NCBI GenBank assembly: GCA_018257865.1
Contig: JAEUBA010000007.1
Coordinates: 620,001-684,000, forward strand
Reading direction: 5' to 3'
Origin: Stereocaulon alpinum
Taxonomy: Eukaryota > Ascomycota > Lecanoromycetes > Lecanorales > Stereocaulaceae
Length of the DNA stretch: 64,000 nt
Made by a program: the position numbers and the translations under genes
Shown here: positions 22,776-35,577 of the stretch, piece by piece
Numbering within the stretch: position 1 is the first letter of the stretch
How the letters are laid out: each line of letters starts with the position of its first letter
Notes under the pieces: generated by a model
What the model was told of the DNA's origin: nothing
The model's input: only the letters and a program-made list of their open reading frames with translations
Databases searched by the model: none

Positions 22776-23167
22776 GAAATTCTGGTACAACAGAAGTGGA
22801 GATGATCCACGGGGCAAATGATTCCTAATTGCGTATCCTTTGGCAAGCGTGCCGCTATTGACCTTTGATGCATTTTGTGTCATCGACTTTTTGGCTTTGT
22901 CCAAGCATCAGCTAAAAGTGGTCTCGTTTCACGCCTTCAGAGCCCTATTCCCTTTCCGACTCGACGAGTAGAGCGAAGATGGGACTAAGATTCTTTTCCA
23001 ATGTCCTGAATAACCCCTGACAAACTATAATGTCTTCTCTACCCCCGGAAGCACACCTCAACACCCTACCCGCATGGAATAACATATAGTCGTGATTGGG
23101 AATAATGGATATCGCGCAACCGCCGCTGCAGCAGTCGAGGTGTCATGTCATAAATCTTCCTTTTGTC
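22776..23167. other. Intergenic spacer
   Basis: Follows the RRD1 stop codon and should contain its 3' UTR. No gene or repeat was recognised. Confidence 0.4.
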
Positions 23168-23446
23168 ATGAAAGCTTTGAAAACTCTGACTCCAGTCTGC
23201 CTTTTCCTATCCACTCTCCATCTGCAGGTCCTCGCCCAAGTAGGCGATAACGCCCCTCGCCATTTACATATGCTATCTCCTTCAAAGTGTACGTTCGCCC
23301 AAAGCGATCTTGATATCTCCCTTCCTTCTGGTGGCGACGAGCGCCATGGCGCTGGAAATCATCATCGTTCCACATGGCAGTTGGCGTGCTCCGGTGACTT
23401 GCTATGGAGGAGAGCTGGCGATTGGTGTGTTCTGGCCGGGAAGTGA
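23168..23446 (+). CDS. Possible small secreted protein
   Basis: A 92-codon frame opening with a convincing signal peptide: MKALKTLTPVCLFLSTLHLQVLAQ, with a basic start, a hydrophobic core and a likely AQ cut site. The remainder is Ser/His/Arg-rich with few cysteines and no known domain. Another coding-like frame (23310-23534, MALEIIIVPHGSW...) overlaps its 3' half, so an intron may join the signal exon to that frame. Evidence is limited to the signal peptide. Confidence 0.35.
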   Translation: MKALKTLTPVCLFLSTLHLQVLAQVGDNAPRHLHMLSPSKCTFAQSDLDISLPSGGDERHGAGNHHRSTWQLACSGDLLWRRAGDWCVLAGK

Positions 23447-23610
23447 GTGGGACGAGGTAGGGCGCTTTCTGTCTCTTTCCAGACATATGGATCAGAACAC
23501 AGCGCAAAATCTATTAAGCAATCGTGATTTGTGATGTGCGATGAATGTCCGAAGCACGTAAAGCTACAGGGGTAGGGAGGCTGACGGAGATCGACTCATT
23601 GACCGCAGCC

Positions 23611-24231
23611 GCATTTAATAATTTCAAGACTCTTGCGAAAGCTTGGCATGTTTCTTCCTGTCGCACCTCCTACCACAGTCTACATAGCAAACTTGATAAA
23701 TATAACAACATTAATATGTTCTTCGAATTTGAAGCCTTGAAACGTCCGAAGTATAAATATATTGATACTGCAATACTTTCTACTCGGTCCAAGCCCTTCT
23801 AACCCCGCCGCCGCCGCCGCCGTCCCCCCTAACCAGCAGCCTTAGCCCTAGCCTCAGCCCAGATCTTTCTCTACTACCCGTTGACTCGTAGCAATATAAA
23901 TTTCTTAGCAACAGCATCAGGCCGCTAATAAATATATAGGAGAACTATAGCTTTTAATTTAGTAGCTAAGTTGATAGGCCGGTAAGGTATAGTATAGGGA
24001 AAGGCGTCGTAAAGGAACGGGGAGCGTAGGAGAGGCGGTAGAAGACCTGTAATGTTGAGGATTAGCCTATAAGTTCTAGCTAGGACTTTATACATACGTA
24101 ATTAGGGCGTTGGGAACGGAATAAGTCGATATTTCAATATTTATCAAGTTTTCCATATACAATATGGTAGGGGGTGCGACAAGGGAAATAAATGCCAAGC
24201 TTTTGCAAGAGTCTTGAGATTGATAAAAATG
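23611..24231. mobile_element. Small inverted-repeat (MITE-like) element with RIP-like core
   Basis: The left end (about 23611-23706) reads GCATTT..TCAAGACTCTTGCGAAAGC and is repeated inverted at about 24141-24231 as ..GCTTTTGCAAGAGTCTTGA..AAATGC. Matches continue through GTCGCACC.CCTACCA and AACTTGATAAATAT, so the terminal inverted repeats are about 90 bp, imperfect. The interior (about 23870-24120) is AT-rich with few CpA, like RIP-damaged DNA, and there is a (GCC)n run near 23804-23822. No transposase frame and no clear target duplication are visible. Confidence 0.65.
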
Positions 24232-24385
24232 CAGCTAGCAGGACTAGTGCGCTGCTGGAGTCTTGCTATCCTAAGTCGTGCTCGACATGTGCAACAGACG
24301 TACATAACTTGAGACAGCGACATTCGCTTGTCAGGCAACAAAAAGGTATGGTTCAAATAGATTACTACACGTAGATGATTTCACT

Positions 24386-26597
24386 TTAAGCTCTCGGTTC
24401 TCGATCATCCAGGTCAACCGTATGCCTGGATTCTCGACTTCGATACCATTGTCTCAGCTTCTCCCATGCTTCTCTGACAGCCTTGCAGACGGAACAATAA
24501 CAAGTATAGCATCTCCATTTTAGCCCATTGACAAACCTGCAGACGAAACAATAGCAAGTATGACATAACCGTTTCAGCCCATTGACACATAAGTCGATTA
24601 TAAGAGTGGGATTAGACATTTTCTCGTCCTTGACTTTGATCTTCTCCTTCTTGGACTTCGGCATGAACCAAGCGGTTCTGGCGTCCAAGCCCAGGATGAA
24701 AATAAATATCGCCAATACTGCCAGTCCGATGAATGCCGCCAGGTTGATGTTGGTGAAGTCCAATGTTTTGAACTTGTACAAACCACAAAGTTGGCCTTTA
24801 GCTTCGTCTGGTGTCTTGTCAACATATCCAGGCTGTTGGCGATCCTCTCCCGTAGCGATGCTCCAAGCGTCATATTGGACTCGAGCAAGGGAGGTAGCAA
24901 ACAGCTGACTCGCTTCAAGTTGCCACTGATCAGGCGGAAGAGGGATCGATACCCATTGGCTTACGCTTTCTTGAGCCAGAAGAGCTGTACCCAAACGCCA
25001 TTTGATAGAGTTGTAGATGTTAGAATTCTCTAAGGACCATTTCATAAACCAATATGCTGAAGGGGAGGACACTTGGTCCGGGACAGGCGAATTCATCGAC
25101 CAGCAGGTTCTGCCGTCTGGTGAGCAGACTTCACTCCGGTCTATACATGCAAGAACTTTAGCTCGAGGGTCGGAATTGTAGTAGAAGGGTTCGCGTAGGT
25201 CTTCGAAGTACTTAGGCTGGTTCGCAGTGAATATGGGATCGAAGCTTGGTTTTTCGTGATAAATGTGCATTGACGACACGAACATGATTGTGAGGGTGTT
25301 ATTCATCGGCGGTTTGAGCTCGGATAGTGGTCGCCAATAGTCGCTGTCAGGATATAGAGATGAGAAATATGTGCTTTTGCGTGTCAGTGGCATGGTCCAT
25401 AGCCAGGGAGGCGTGACCTGGACCAGCAAAAGCAAGAAAACTTACTTGACTGAATATACTGGTACGTGCCATTCGAAGGGACGCCCAGACGTGTTGAACG
25501 TATAACCATCATCGTCCTTCGGCCCGTAGTAGTATCGATAAGCTGTGTCGTCTGCATCATCGTCATCAGAGATAACGTACGGTTCCGACATGTTGAGTGG
25601 TGAGCAGGTGGTGGTTCGTCGAAATTTATGAGTGACAACCGCGTTAATGCCTATGATACTAGCATCAACAAGACCAGTATCGAATGTAACTGCAGAGTAA
25701 AGCCCGTCAGCACAAAGCAAAGATGATGGGAACGGACATGGCTGGTGAGTAAAGGTGTCGAATTTGATGCTCTGATTATAAAACGTTCGACAAGCGAAGG
25801 GACTGTCAGGATCCGGCGAATTGTAGCATGTACGAGCATACTGACTCGCACGAGCTTCCTTCTGGTAATTGCCAAGGTCGTCGCGGTCGGCGGCCTCATC
25901 GCCTGCGTCGTCGTCAAATTGCCAGATTCCACAATGTGGTGAAGATGTTAGGCCAGCTCTATCAGACGCAATCTTAGCTGAGAACACCCCTGCAATAGCC
26001 TGTGCCACGAAAAGCCCAAAGAAAACAACGATTATCACGACTATTGCCTTTACAGCAAGACTGCGATCCCAAACTATCCACACTGCTTTGTCGCTATTTC
26101 CTGACTGTGAAAGGAAGTCATCGGCATTCTCAATCCTACACTCAGAGCCCCTAGCATGGCTAGCATCTTGCGACTCAAGATCTCGACTATTACCGTTTTG
26201 CAGAACAGACGAAGCATCAGCCTGGTTTTGGTGATGGCTGGGAGCATCATCCAATCCGGAAACTGGAGCATTATGGGTATGGTCGTTGAGTAATGGTATA
26301 GTTTCTGGTGAGGCGTTTTTGACATTCCGCACTGCTACATGTCCACCATCGCGATCGAAGAGCCAGATTAGAAAACTTTTTCCAATCTTGTATACGTATG
26401 GAGCAACCAGCGTTAGGCCAACGGCAACCACACTTTTCATCACCGTGGACCAAAAGTCGGTCGCAAGTACTTGACGTTCTATGGTGGAAAATTGTCAGCA
26501 AATCTCACTTCCACAGATCATAGCCTCACATACTGTCAAGAAAGCGACGATTGTGGTCCTCCCAGTAACCTAAGTGTGCGTCATTTCCTGTTGACAT
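24386..26597 (-). CDS. Fungal transmembrane protein of unknown function with duplicated Cys-rich tail
   Basis: Proposed exons 26597-26534, 26478-25446 and 25373-24386 give 694 aa; phases agree. The start ATG at 26597 opens MSTGNDAHLGYWEDHNRRFL, which joins in frame to RQVLATDFWSTVMKS. Likely membrane segments are near residue 40 (SVVAVGLTLVAPYVY), near 165 (AIVVIIVVFFGLFVAQAI) and near 590 (AAFIGLAVLAIFIFILGL). The long segment between the last two has several Cys and N-glycosylation sequons, so it is probably extracytoplasmic. The cytosolic tail has two adjacent copies of a VNGLK..CxTCYCxVC unit. No named domain is recognised. The start codon is about 200 bp from the edge of the big transposon nest, so its promoter lies next to RIP-affected DNA. 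Confidence 0.78.
24484..24587. repeat. 54-bp tandem duplication inside a coding exon
   Basis: Two copies (24484-24533 and 24538-24587) offset by 54 bp, a multiple of three, so the frame is kept. Each begins TGCAGACG and ends AGCCCATTGACA on the plus strand. On the coding strand they encode the two VNGLK..CxTCYCxVC units of the membrane protein. Confidence 0.85.
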
Positions 26598-27501
26598 CTC
26601 GTCCCTTTGGGCATAATACGGCCTTGGGTCCTCGTTCGTTCTCTTCCTGAGCTCTGGCTTTCGAGCACGGACTGATTTAGGGACAAGAAGTGCGTAAGTA
26701 TGCTTTGATTCGGGTCTTTGTTCTACATGGGTCTATTGCAGGCTTGTGAGAAAGTGAGGCTCGCGAAGCTCGTCAGGGTCACCTTGCGCTTACGCGCTAG
26801 GGTACGGTGTTCCGCGATAACCAACTGGTCACATCAAATATTTTGAACTTTTATTTCTGAAAACCTGATCCACCGTATTTGCAACTATTAATAATTTATT
26901 AACTATACTACCACCAGCTAGCTAATCACCTACAGCGCGTACTATATAGCTTATCTAATAGTACTCTATCGAATTTCTACCTCTTATCCTTATAATTGCT
27001 ATCGCTGCAGACCGTATTGTTATTATTAATATTCTTTGAAAGTTATAAAAGTTTTATTACAGGGAATACGCCTGCTTTTCTGATAATAGAATTATCTAAC
27101 CAATTAACTAATCCTTCCTATATAGTATTCCTCTATATAGTCTCTAGCTTCTTAGGTATTTCTAGTATAGCTAGGCTAATACCGCTGCTACTAAGTCTAC
27201 TACTATTAACTATAGGCCCTCCGCAACTTATATTTCTATATATACTTAATAGCGGTATAGATTACTAAGTACTTACTACGTAGTACTTAGCTATATCTTA
27301 GCTACTAACTAAGGCGCTAGTAACGTATAAGGACCTCTATAGCAATACGTATATATATACTTATTAGTATATATTATAGGCGGGCCTTACCTACCGCTAG
27401 CTAAGGCGGAGACCTAGACTATATAATAGCGGGGTAGAATCATAACCCGCCTAGCTACTCGCAGACGTAGGATAGTATATAGAAGGAGGGCGGGAGGCTA
27501 G

Positions 27502-27866
27502 TATAACGGGGGGTTTAACTCCTACGGGTAAATCACATAGTGTATTAAGCACTAGAAGGTAATAGAGATAAGTAGTCGTTAAATTATCTTTAGCTAAAAC
27601 TCCTCTCTATTATATAAGTTAAATATAAGGAGATAAGAAAATATTCTGCTAAAGGAAAACCCTTCCTTATATATTTAAGGGAGGAACCTTATACTCCTCT
27701 AGGTTACCCTAATTATACCCTATAACTATTATAACTATTATAACTAGTCGCCTTAGGTATAGTAGTCGCGTACTATAATTACTATAACTATTATAACTAG
27801 TTACCTAATAGCGGCCCCTAGACTACCCTATCTAATATATTCCTTATTACGCTTAGACCTATAATA
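27502..27866 (-). repeat. LTR of gypsy element A (downstream LTR in element orientation)
   Basis: 365 bp, matching the split second copy. Heavily RIP-mutated: it starts TATAACGGGG where TGTAACGGGG is inferred, and ends GACCTATAATA where the less mutated copy has GACCCGTAACA. Confidence 0.88.
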
Positions 27867-30034
27867 TTATCCCCTTATTAAGGAATCTTCGTCCTGAAGA
27901 AACCTTACTTCCTTAATATTTCCCTATACTATTTAACTAACGTTAATAACTTATAGATTATATTTCCTAGGTTAGCTTAGTAGCTATAGTATTATATCTA
28001 AGGTATACGCGCTCCTAAAAGGAATATTATATATTATCTCTTTCTTCTAAGTATATAGAGTATATTCGTTTAGGTAGGAGCTATTAACCTGCTGAACCTA
28101 TTATATATTTTAATAGTATTAACCGCGTAATAGCTAAATTAGAGAAAGAGGAAGAGGAAGTAGAAGCGGCTATAGACGTAGCTATAAAGCTTCTAGTTTC
28201 TAAGAAATAGAAGTTAAAGCGTATATACGCTTAGCGTCGTTTCCTTAAAGAGCGCGAATAGAAGCTCTTTAATAAAGGACTTTTAGATATAGAGGACTTA
28301 GAGGAACTAGAGAAGGTATAGGAGGTAGAGAAGGTAGTAAATAATACTACCTCTTTTAATATACTAGCTAACCCTTCCCTATAAACCTCTAAGATATTCT
28401 TATAGTTTTAGGGTTTTAAACCTAGAACTCTATTAGCTTCTTAGGGTAATTAAGTGCTAAGGGTAACTCCTATATATTCTCTAAATAATTATAGTCTAAC
28501 TACTTAATTAAATACCTCTTTTTTCCCTTAATAACCTAATAATTTAGAATTTCTTTAATATTATATTCCTCGTTATCCTAATCTAGGAGGAGCGGTGCGG
28601 TCCTTAGTAGCGTTTCGGGGTCTACTTTCTTAAGTAATAATATATAGAATACTAAGTACTTCCTTATTAGTTAAGGAAGATTTAGTATATAGTTTATATC
28701 CCCTCTACGTTCCTTTATAAGGAACGGTCCTAGCTTTATATAATTAAGCTTATTACTAGGCCTATTAATTTTAAAATTTCTACGAAGAAGATATACCCTA
28801 TCCCCTTTAGAAATATTTAGTCCTTTTAAACGTTTTTAATTATAATATATTATTAAGCGGTTACTTAGGAATTATAAATCCTTCTATAATTCTTAATAGA
28901 TTCGTACTATTTCCTAGGTAGCGATAGTTACCCTTTAAGCTTTTAGTTCGATCCCCCTTAGTAATAACGTTATATAAGGTTCGAAACTATAGTTAGCCTA
29001 GAATAGTATTATACCTAATAGGTCTAATAATAATCTATTATATACTAGTTACGCGACTAGTAGATAGGATACCTAATTATCTTATTAGTAGTTAATATAA
29101 TACTAAAGATACTACTTTAGCGTTTAGTTAGTTCTTTCCGTCTAACTATTAGTTTATAGATAAAATACTATACTTATCTTTATCTTAATTCCTATTATAT
29201 CTATTAATAATCTCTAAAACTTAGAGGTGAAGAGTTTATCTTAGTTTAAGATAATCTCTTTAGGAAGCCTATAGTTAGCTACTACCGTTTATAAGAATAT
29301 ATACGCTAGATCTTCTGTATCTAATACTTCCTTATATAGTATAAAATACGCTATCTTAGTTAGTCGGTCGTTAATTACTAAGATCGTATTATAATATATA
29401 CCTATTAGTCTTTCTTTTAACCTTAGAAGCTTAATAATAAAATCCTATATAATACTTTTCTATAAACTATTTAAGATTACTAGCGATTTCAGCTCTCTAT
29501 AAGGCTTATATTAAGAATACTTCGTTCTAATATATATATTATATTTATTAATACGATCCTTAATATATTTTTATATCTTAGGAAAATAGAAGTTATAAGA
29601 TATCTTCTTAAGTATCTTCTTAATCCCCTAGTATCTACCGGAGCTCTCTATTTTATAGTATATCCTAAAAATTTCTCCTTAAGTACCTATAGGGATATAA
29701 ATTCGTTCTTAAAAGGTTATTAGTCTTAGATCTATTTTTCTAAATAAGTTATAGCTATTAACGTCTTCACAGATCTTAGATATAACTTTATCCTTTAATA
29801 AGTCTTTTAGTATCCTCTTAGTTAAACTTTTACTATTTATAGTTATTATTACTGCTATATATAGTCCGGCTGTATTAGGTTATAATAATCTATCTTAATA
29901 ATATATTAGAACCGTTCCTAAGCTTTACTAAACGTTTAATATATAGTTAGCTCTCCTACTAAGTGCGTCTATAGTATTATTCTCGCTACCCTTAATATAT
30001 TCGATTCTAAAATTAAATATTAATAACTCTTTAT

Positions 30035-31699
30035 TGATTGATTGATTTATACGCCTATTCTAGTATCTATATATACTAATAAGGGTGTTCTCTTACATTA
30101 TTAGGAAATCTAGGGGGGTTGAAGGCCCTCTAGACGCGAAAGAAACCTTTCTAGAGTCACCCCTTCTAGCCAAAAACTTTCGCTTATCAGCTTACTTATC
30201 GTTCTGCTCCGCCTATCCGACCTCGCCGCCAGGCTCTATAACACCGGTAACGATGATCTCCGTTGCCCTAATAGGCCCTGTAACACTCCGGCAGCTCCGC
30301 CGCCTTTGGCTTCCACTTGCGCTTAGGCTTCTTTATCTTTGGGGTTTTTGTTGCCGGTTCTACTCCGATAGGGAGTTTAGACTAGGAGAGCTATTCCCTA
30401 GCAAGTCAATACTGCGTTAGGAATCCTAACCTAACCAGCCATCTCGCAGCCGCTCTTATACCGGTGACCTCAGCCAGCATAGTCCTAACATCGTAAGTCT
30501 CTGCCTCTTTGATAAGCTCCCTTCGAGTGTCGCTAAGCTCTAGGCAGTGCAGGAGAATATACTTCGTATCCTAATTCCTCTATCCACAACTGCAGCGGGC
30601 ACTGCGGACCCCTAGCACCCTCGCCTTATAAAGGAAGTAGTTAAACCCATTCTTCCCACTTCGGAGTTGGACTGCTATCGAGCTTTCTGCCTTCCTAAGC
30701 TTCAGGTGGTAGTTATACCTTTCTCCGAACAACGGTTTATTCTGTGCGGGTGTGCGAGAGTGCTCGGGGATAGCATCCTTATATACCTCCCACCGCTCGA
30801 TCCACTTCGCCGTTGCCCAGCCTCGTATCTTCTTAGCTAGGACGCCTACGTCTTAATACTCCTCGACATCCGTTTTTAGGTTATGCCAATATGCCTTCCT
30901 CCTTATCGCCGTTACCGCTTGATCCCAATCCTTCGCCTCAAGCTCCTGCAGGGCCTATTCTTCCTTTTCTAGTAATAGGGTTAGGCGTGTTGGGCGCGCC
31001 CTTCCTCTCCTTCCCCGCAGTCTCCTACGGATTAAGCGGTTGCCTTCGATTATTAAGGGGTGTACTCCCCTCAGTGCCTAGTGTCTCATAACTAGGGCGT
31101 CTAGATGGGTTTAGATAGGCATAATAACTGCTTCCGCTTCTAGGACCTGGACCGGTGTTGCCTTATATACTCCGAGCACTGTCCGTAGGCAGTCGTTCTG
31201 TATTATCGCGAGCGTCTTAACGTGCTTTTCCACGGCTCCCCGCCCCCCGGTGGGGGTATGCCATATCGGAGCGGCGAATATAAGTATAGGCCTTACCGCC
31301 ATACTGTACACCTTCCTGCACTTCTCAAACGTAGCTCCCCAAGTTGATCCTGCTAGGCACTTGATCGCCCGGGCTTAAGTGGCGGCCTTTGCCTTCACCT
31401 GCGCTATATATAGGCCCCAGCGGAGTTTGGTGTCGATGTGTAGCCCTAGGACCCTAATACTCGCTTCCGGCTCAACCTCTACGTTACCAAATTATACCGT
31501 CTCCTTCATATTAAACCTTTTGGGGGCGCGCGACAGATGTACCAGTTCGTACTTCTGGGGCGCGAACGTCGCCCCGTGTGTTTTCGCCCACGTTTGGCAG
31601 AGCTTGTGGGCCTGTTCTAGCCACCTGCAGTTCGTTTCCGTTATCTTGCTGTATGCCAGCAGGTGCACGTCATCCACGAATCCTCCCACCTATACTGGG
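30035..31699 (-). mobile_element. 5'-truncated LINE (Tad1-like non-LTR retrotransposon)
   Basis: Flanked by a perfect 13-bp target duplication AATAACTCTTTAT (30022-30034 and 31700-31712). On the minus strand it begins inside the reverse transcriptase palm domain (GGFVDDVHLLAYS near 31690). It continues through VLGLHIDTKLRWG, VRPILIFAAPIWH and a C-terminal Cys-rich block (RSARCSCG...ILLHCLELSDTR near 30600-30520). The 3' end has a short tetranucleotide tail (TGATTGATTGATT on the plus strand). The copy keeps more G+C, CpA and TpG than the surrounding gypsy element, and stops are few. It therefore arrived later or was only lightly hit by RIP. Confidence 0.88.
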
Positions 31700-34600
31700 A
31701 ATAACTCTTTATACTACTAAGCTAGACGTCTATTAAGCTCCTTAGTTAATAGGAAGAACGTTAAGTTCTTATAGTCTATTAGGACCTAAACCTAGTACTT
31801 AGTTCCTTCTAGATAAACCTTCTAAATACGAAATATATCTATAATAGCAAGTAATTCCTTATTATATATTAAATATCTAGTTTTAGCGTCTAGTAGCTTC
31901 CTGCTATAGAAGGCTATAGGGTACTAATAATAAGTAATACCTATTTTCCCTATTTTTCCTATATTAGGGCTATTATTCATAGATAGTTAGCTAATTACTG
32001 CTCTAATTACTCCGTCGGAGGTATTAGTATAGAGACGAATAGGCGACTCTAGGTTAAACTAATATAATATTAGACTAGAAGTAAATTACTTCTATAGGGT
32101 CCTAAAGGATACCTCTACTTCCTTTATCTATATAAACGGTACTTCGTTATAGGTTAAGCTAGTAAGAGGTATAGTAGTTTTTTAAATATCTATAGATAAA
32201 CTTCTAATAGAAATTCGTAAAACTAAGGAATAATTATACCTCTTTCTTATTTATAGGTATAAGTTACTTAACTATACTTTTTACCTTCTCTAAGTCTATC
32301 TTAATCCCCTTATTAGAAATAATAAACCCTAGAAATTTAACTCTCTTCTAGTAAAATTCGTATTTTAATAACTTTAAGCGTAATCCTACTTATTTAAGCT
32401 TTCTTAGTACTTTTCTTACTTACTTAACATACTCCTTAAAAGTATCTAAGTATACGAGTATATTATTAATATATACTAAGACGAAATCGTCTAGATATTC
32501 TTTTAGGATATTATTAATAAATACCTAAAATATTATAGGGGCGTTCGTTAACCTAAATAGTATTATAAGGTACTTATAGAGACCCTATCTTATATAAAAG
32601 GCCGTTTTCTACTCGTCGCCTTACTTTATATATATTCGGTTAAATACTCTTAGGATATTAAACTTAGTAAACTATTTCTTACCTTAGAGCTTATCTTAAA
32701 GTTCCCCTATTAATAGTAATAGATAGCTATTCTTTATAATTATATTATTAAGTGCTCTATAATCTATATATAGACGTAATTCTCTACCTAGTTTAGGTAT
32801 AAATAGGATTAGGTATTCTACGGGTAATTAAGATTTTCGAATAAACCCCTTCCGTTTATTTTCTTTAATATATTTCGCGAGAGTAACAGCTTTATCTTAT
32901 AATAGTAGGTAAATTAGCTTTTTTATAGGTTCCTTTTTTAAGATTAATTTAATCTTATAGTCCTATAGTTAGTACTTAGGAAGGGCTTTATTAATACTCT
33001 CTTTTTAGAATAGAGTTCTAAATTCCGTATATTTATTTAGGATTTTTATAGTAGTAGTCTCGCTTATAAGTCTAACTTAACTCTATAGTACTATAACGTT
33101 TCCTACCTTAAAATTATCCTTTATTTCCTCTTAGGTCTAAGCTATTACTAAGAGGAACTTATATTTTTAGATTAGTAGAACTCTATTTAGTATACTATCT
33201 ATAAATATTATATTCTAAGAACCCTATTCTATTAATAGGTTAGCTTTCTTTAGCTATAGGATTCTTAGGGTAATATTATTAACCCCTCCTAGTACTAAAT
33301 TAAAGGTATATCTCTTATATCTTCGTCTTATCCTTAGGTTAAGTATTTTAGTACTTCTATTAATAGTCCCTATTATTAATCTATTAAAGTTCGTTAACGC
33401 GTATAGCTCGCGCTTTCGTATAGGTAAACTATATTTCCTTATAAAGTTTAGTTTAATTAAATCCTTACTTAATCTACTATTAATAATAACCCTTACTAGA
33501 ATACTATTAACTTTCGCCTAAAACCGAAACCTAATATTATTACTAGATTCGGCTATAGCTACTTATTTAACCTTTTTAGTAATTCCGCTACCTAGTCTAT
33601 TTATTACGGAACCTACTAGTTTTTTATAAATTCCCCCTTAGAGTCCCTAGTAATTAGGTCCTCCTTAATAAATTTATTAAGTAGGATCTTTTCCTAGCGC
33701 TTTAGGAGGTTCTTAACTGCTTTATCTAAGTAATAGATTAATAACTATAAATCCCGCAGAATAAGTTATTAGTCTAATAGTAATATACTTTTATCTTTTA
33801 AGAACCTTAATCCTTTAGGGAGTTTCTAGTAAACTAGACTATCCGGATTTAGGTACTTATCCCTTTATAGTATTTCTTAGATCTTTTAAGCTACTAGAGA
33901 TTTAAACTCTATAAGTCCCTTAGTCTTATTATAGGCGAATCTTATAGATAGACTTCTAAAAAGACTTATAAACTTAGTAACTAATAATAACTATTAGTTA
34001 CTTTCTACTAGTTTCTTAGTCTATTCCTTACTTAGCGAGGCTATTAATACTTATATTAGCTTTTCTATAGTAACTTTTCGTATATATATCTTAGCCTTTT
34101 CTAGTTTATTATATAGATTTATTACTTACTATTCTGCGTACTTTAGTCGCTATTAATAGGATTCTAGTAGTTCTTCTTAAGTTCTTTAGGTATCTAACCT
34201 TAAAGCCTTAATCCTATTAAGGGTCTTATTATCTAATAAGACTTCTTCCTTTATAAGCTCTCCTAACTCGCTTCCTAAGGACAGGTCCTAGCGGGGATTA
34301 TTAATCTAATCCTTACTAAAGTATTCTTTACTATTTACTATAGATACTTAGTATCTTAGTTTTTAGGGGTACTATCCTAATCCGTCCTTTTTACTAAGAT
34401 ATATTTAGTACGAATTATTATAGTAAGTCGTCTAACTTAAGTAATTATATTCTTTATTAGTTAACCCTTTTAGTCGTTCCGGCTACTCCTATTTATTATA
34501 GTCGGGGCTTATATCCCCTACTATAGCTACCTATTCTTATTAAGGGTACTTATTCTAATAGTATCCCTTCTTATAGTATCTATAATATTCTACGTTAGAT

Positions 34601-35409
34601 AGGTCCTTCTTCTACTTCTTCCCTTTATAAGGTTTCCTAAAGAATTTCGCCTTTATAGCCGAAACATTTTCTTTTCTCCTAAACTTAGTAACTAGGGCGG
34701 AAGACTTTTATTCTAGCTTTCTTTCGTATATCCTATTATTAATAGAGTAGACCTTAGATACTAACTATATAAAGTTTCTAATATTATCTAAATAGGCGAG
34801 CTTATCCTTAACCTTATCTTTTAGTCCTTTTTAATATATAGCGGCTTAAGCGTCCTCTAACTAATTAAGCTAATAGGTAATTCCTCTAAATTATACTATA
34901 TATTCTATTATAGGTCCCTTCTACTAAAGATTTATAAGCTTATGTTCTAGCCTTCTTTCTTTAGTACTATTCCTAAAGTAGAACCTTAAAAGGTTCCTAA
35001 TATATATCTTATTAGAGATAATCTTTAAGGACTCGTCCTCTATAGTATTAAGGTCCTAAATTAAAAGATATTCCTTAAGTTAAGGTTAAAGGGCTGCCGC
35101 AGCGTCGCCTTTAAGGTATAATAGATAGAATATATTCCTAGCCTTTATAGTAGAGAAGCTTAGTATATTAAAGGCTATATATAGGTTAATTTATTAAAGA
35201 AATATATCTAACCCTCCCTTCCTACTAGAGAACTTTATAGGGGTAGGTAACTTTATCCCTCTATTACTAATAGTAATTCCTTCTTTAGGAACTAGGGCTA
35301 TATCCCTTCCCTTAAATCTACTTATTACTTTAGGCGTAACGCGCCGTCTTTCCCCTAAGGTAGAACTAGAAGTACTTATACTATATAGTCTAAAGTATAG
35401 TATTTAAAG

Positions 35410-35577
35410 TATAATAGGGGGTTTAACTCCTATAGGTAAATTATATAGTATATTAAGTACTAAAAGGTAATAGAGATAAGTAGTTATTAAATTATCTTCA
35501 GCTAAGACTCCTCTCTATTATATAAGTTAAATATAAGGAGATAAGAAAATATTCTACTAAAGGAAAACCCTTCCTTA
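35410..35577 (-). repeat. First part of the split second LTR of element A
   Basis: 168 bp matching 27502-27669. It stops exactly at the CCTTA target site used by element B and resumes at 41565. Confidence 0.88.

Noticed and set aside
26996..27268. Hydrophobic 90-codon plus-strand ORF inside the transposon nest
   Set aside because: The Leu/Ile/Tyr richness comes from RIP-driven AT bias; there is no start context and no homologue.
30085..30420. 111-codon plus-strand ORF in the LINE
   Set aside because: It is antisense to the readable reverse-transcriptase C-terminal region.
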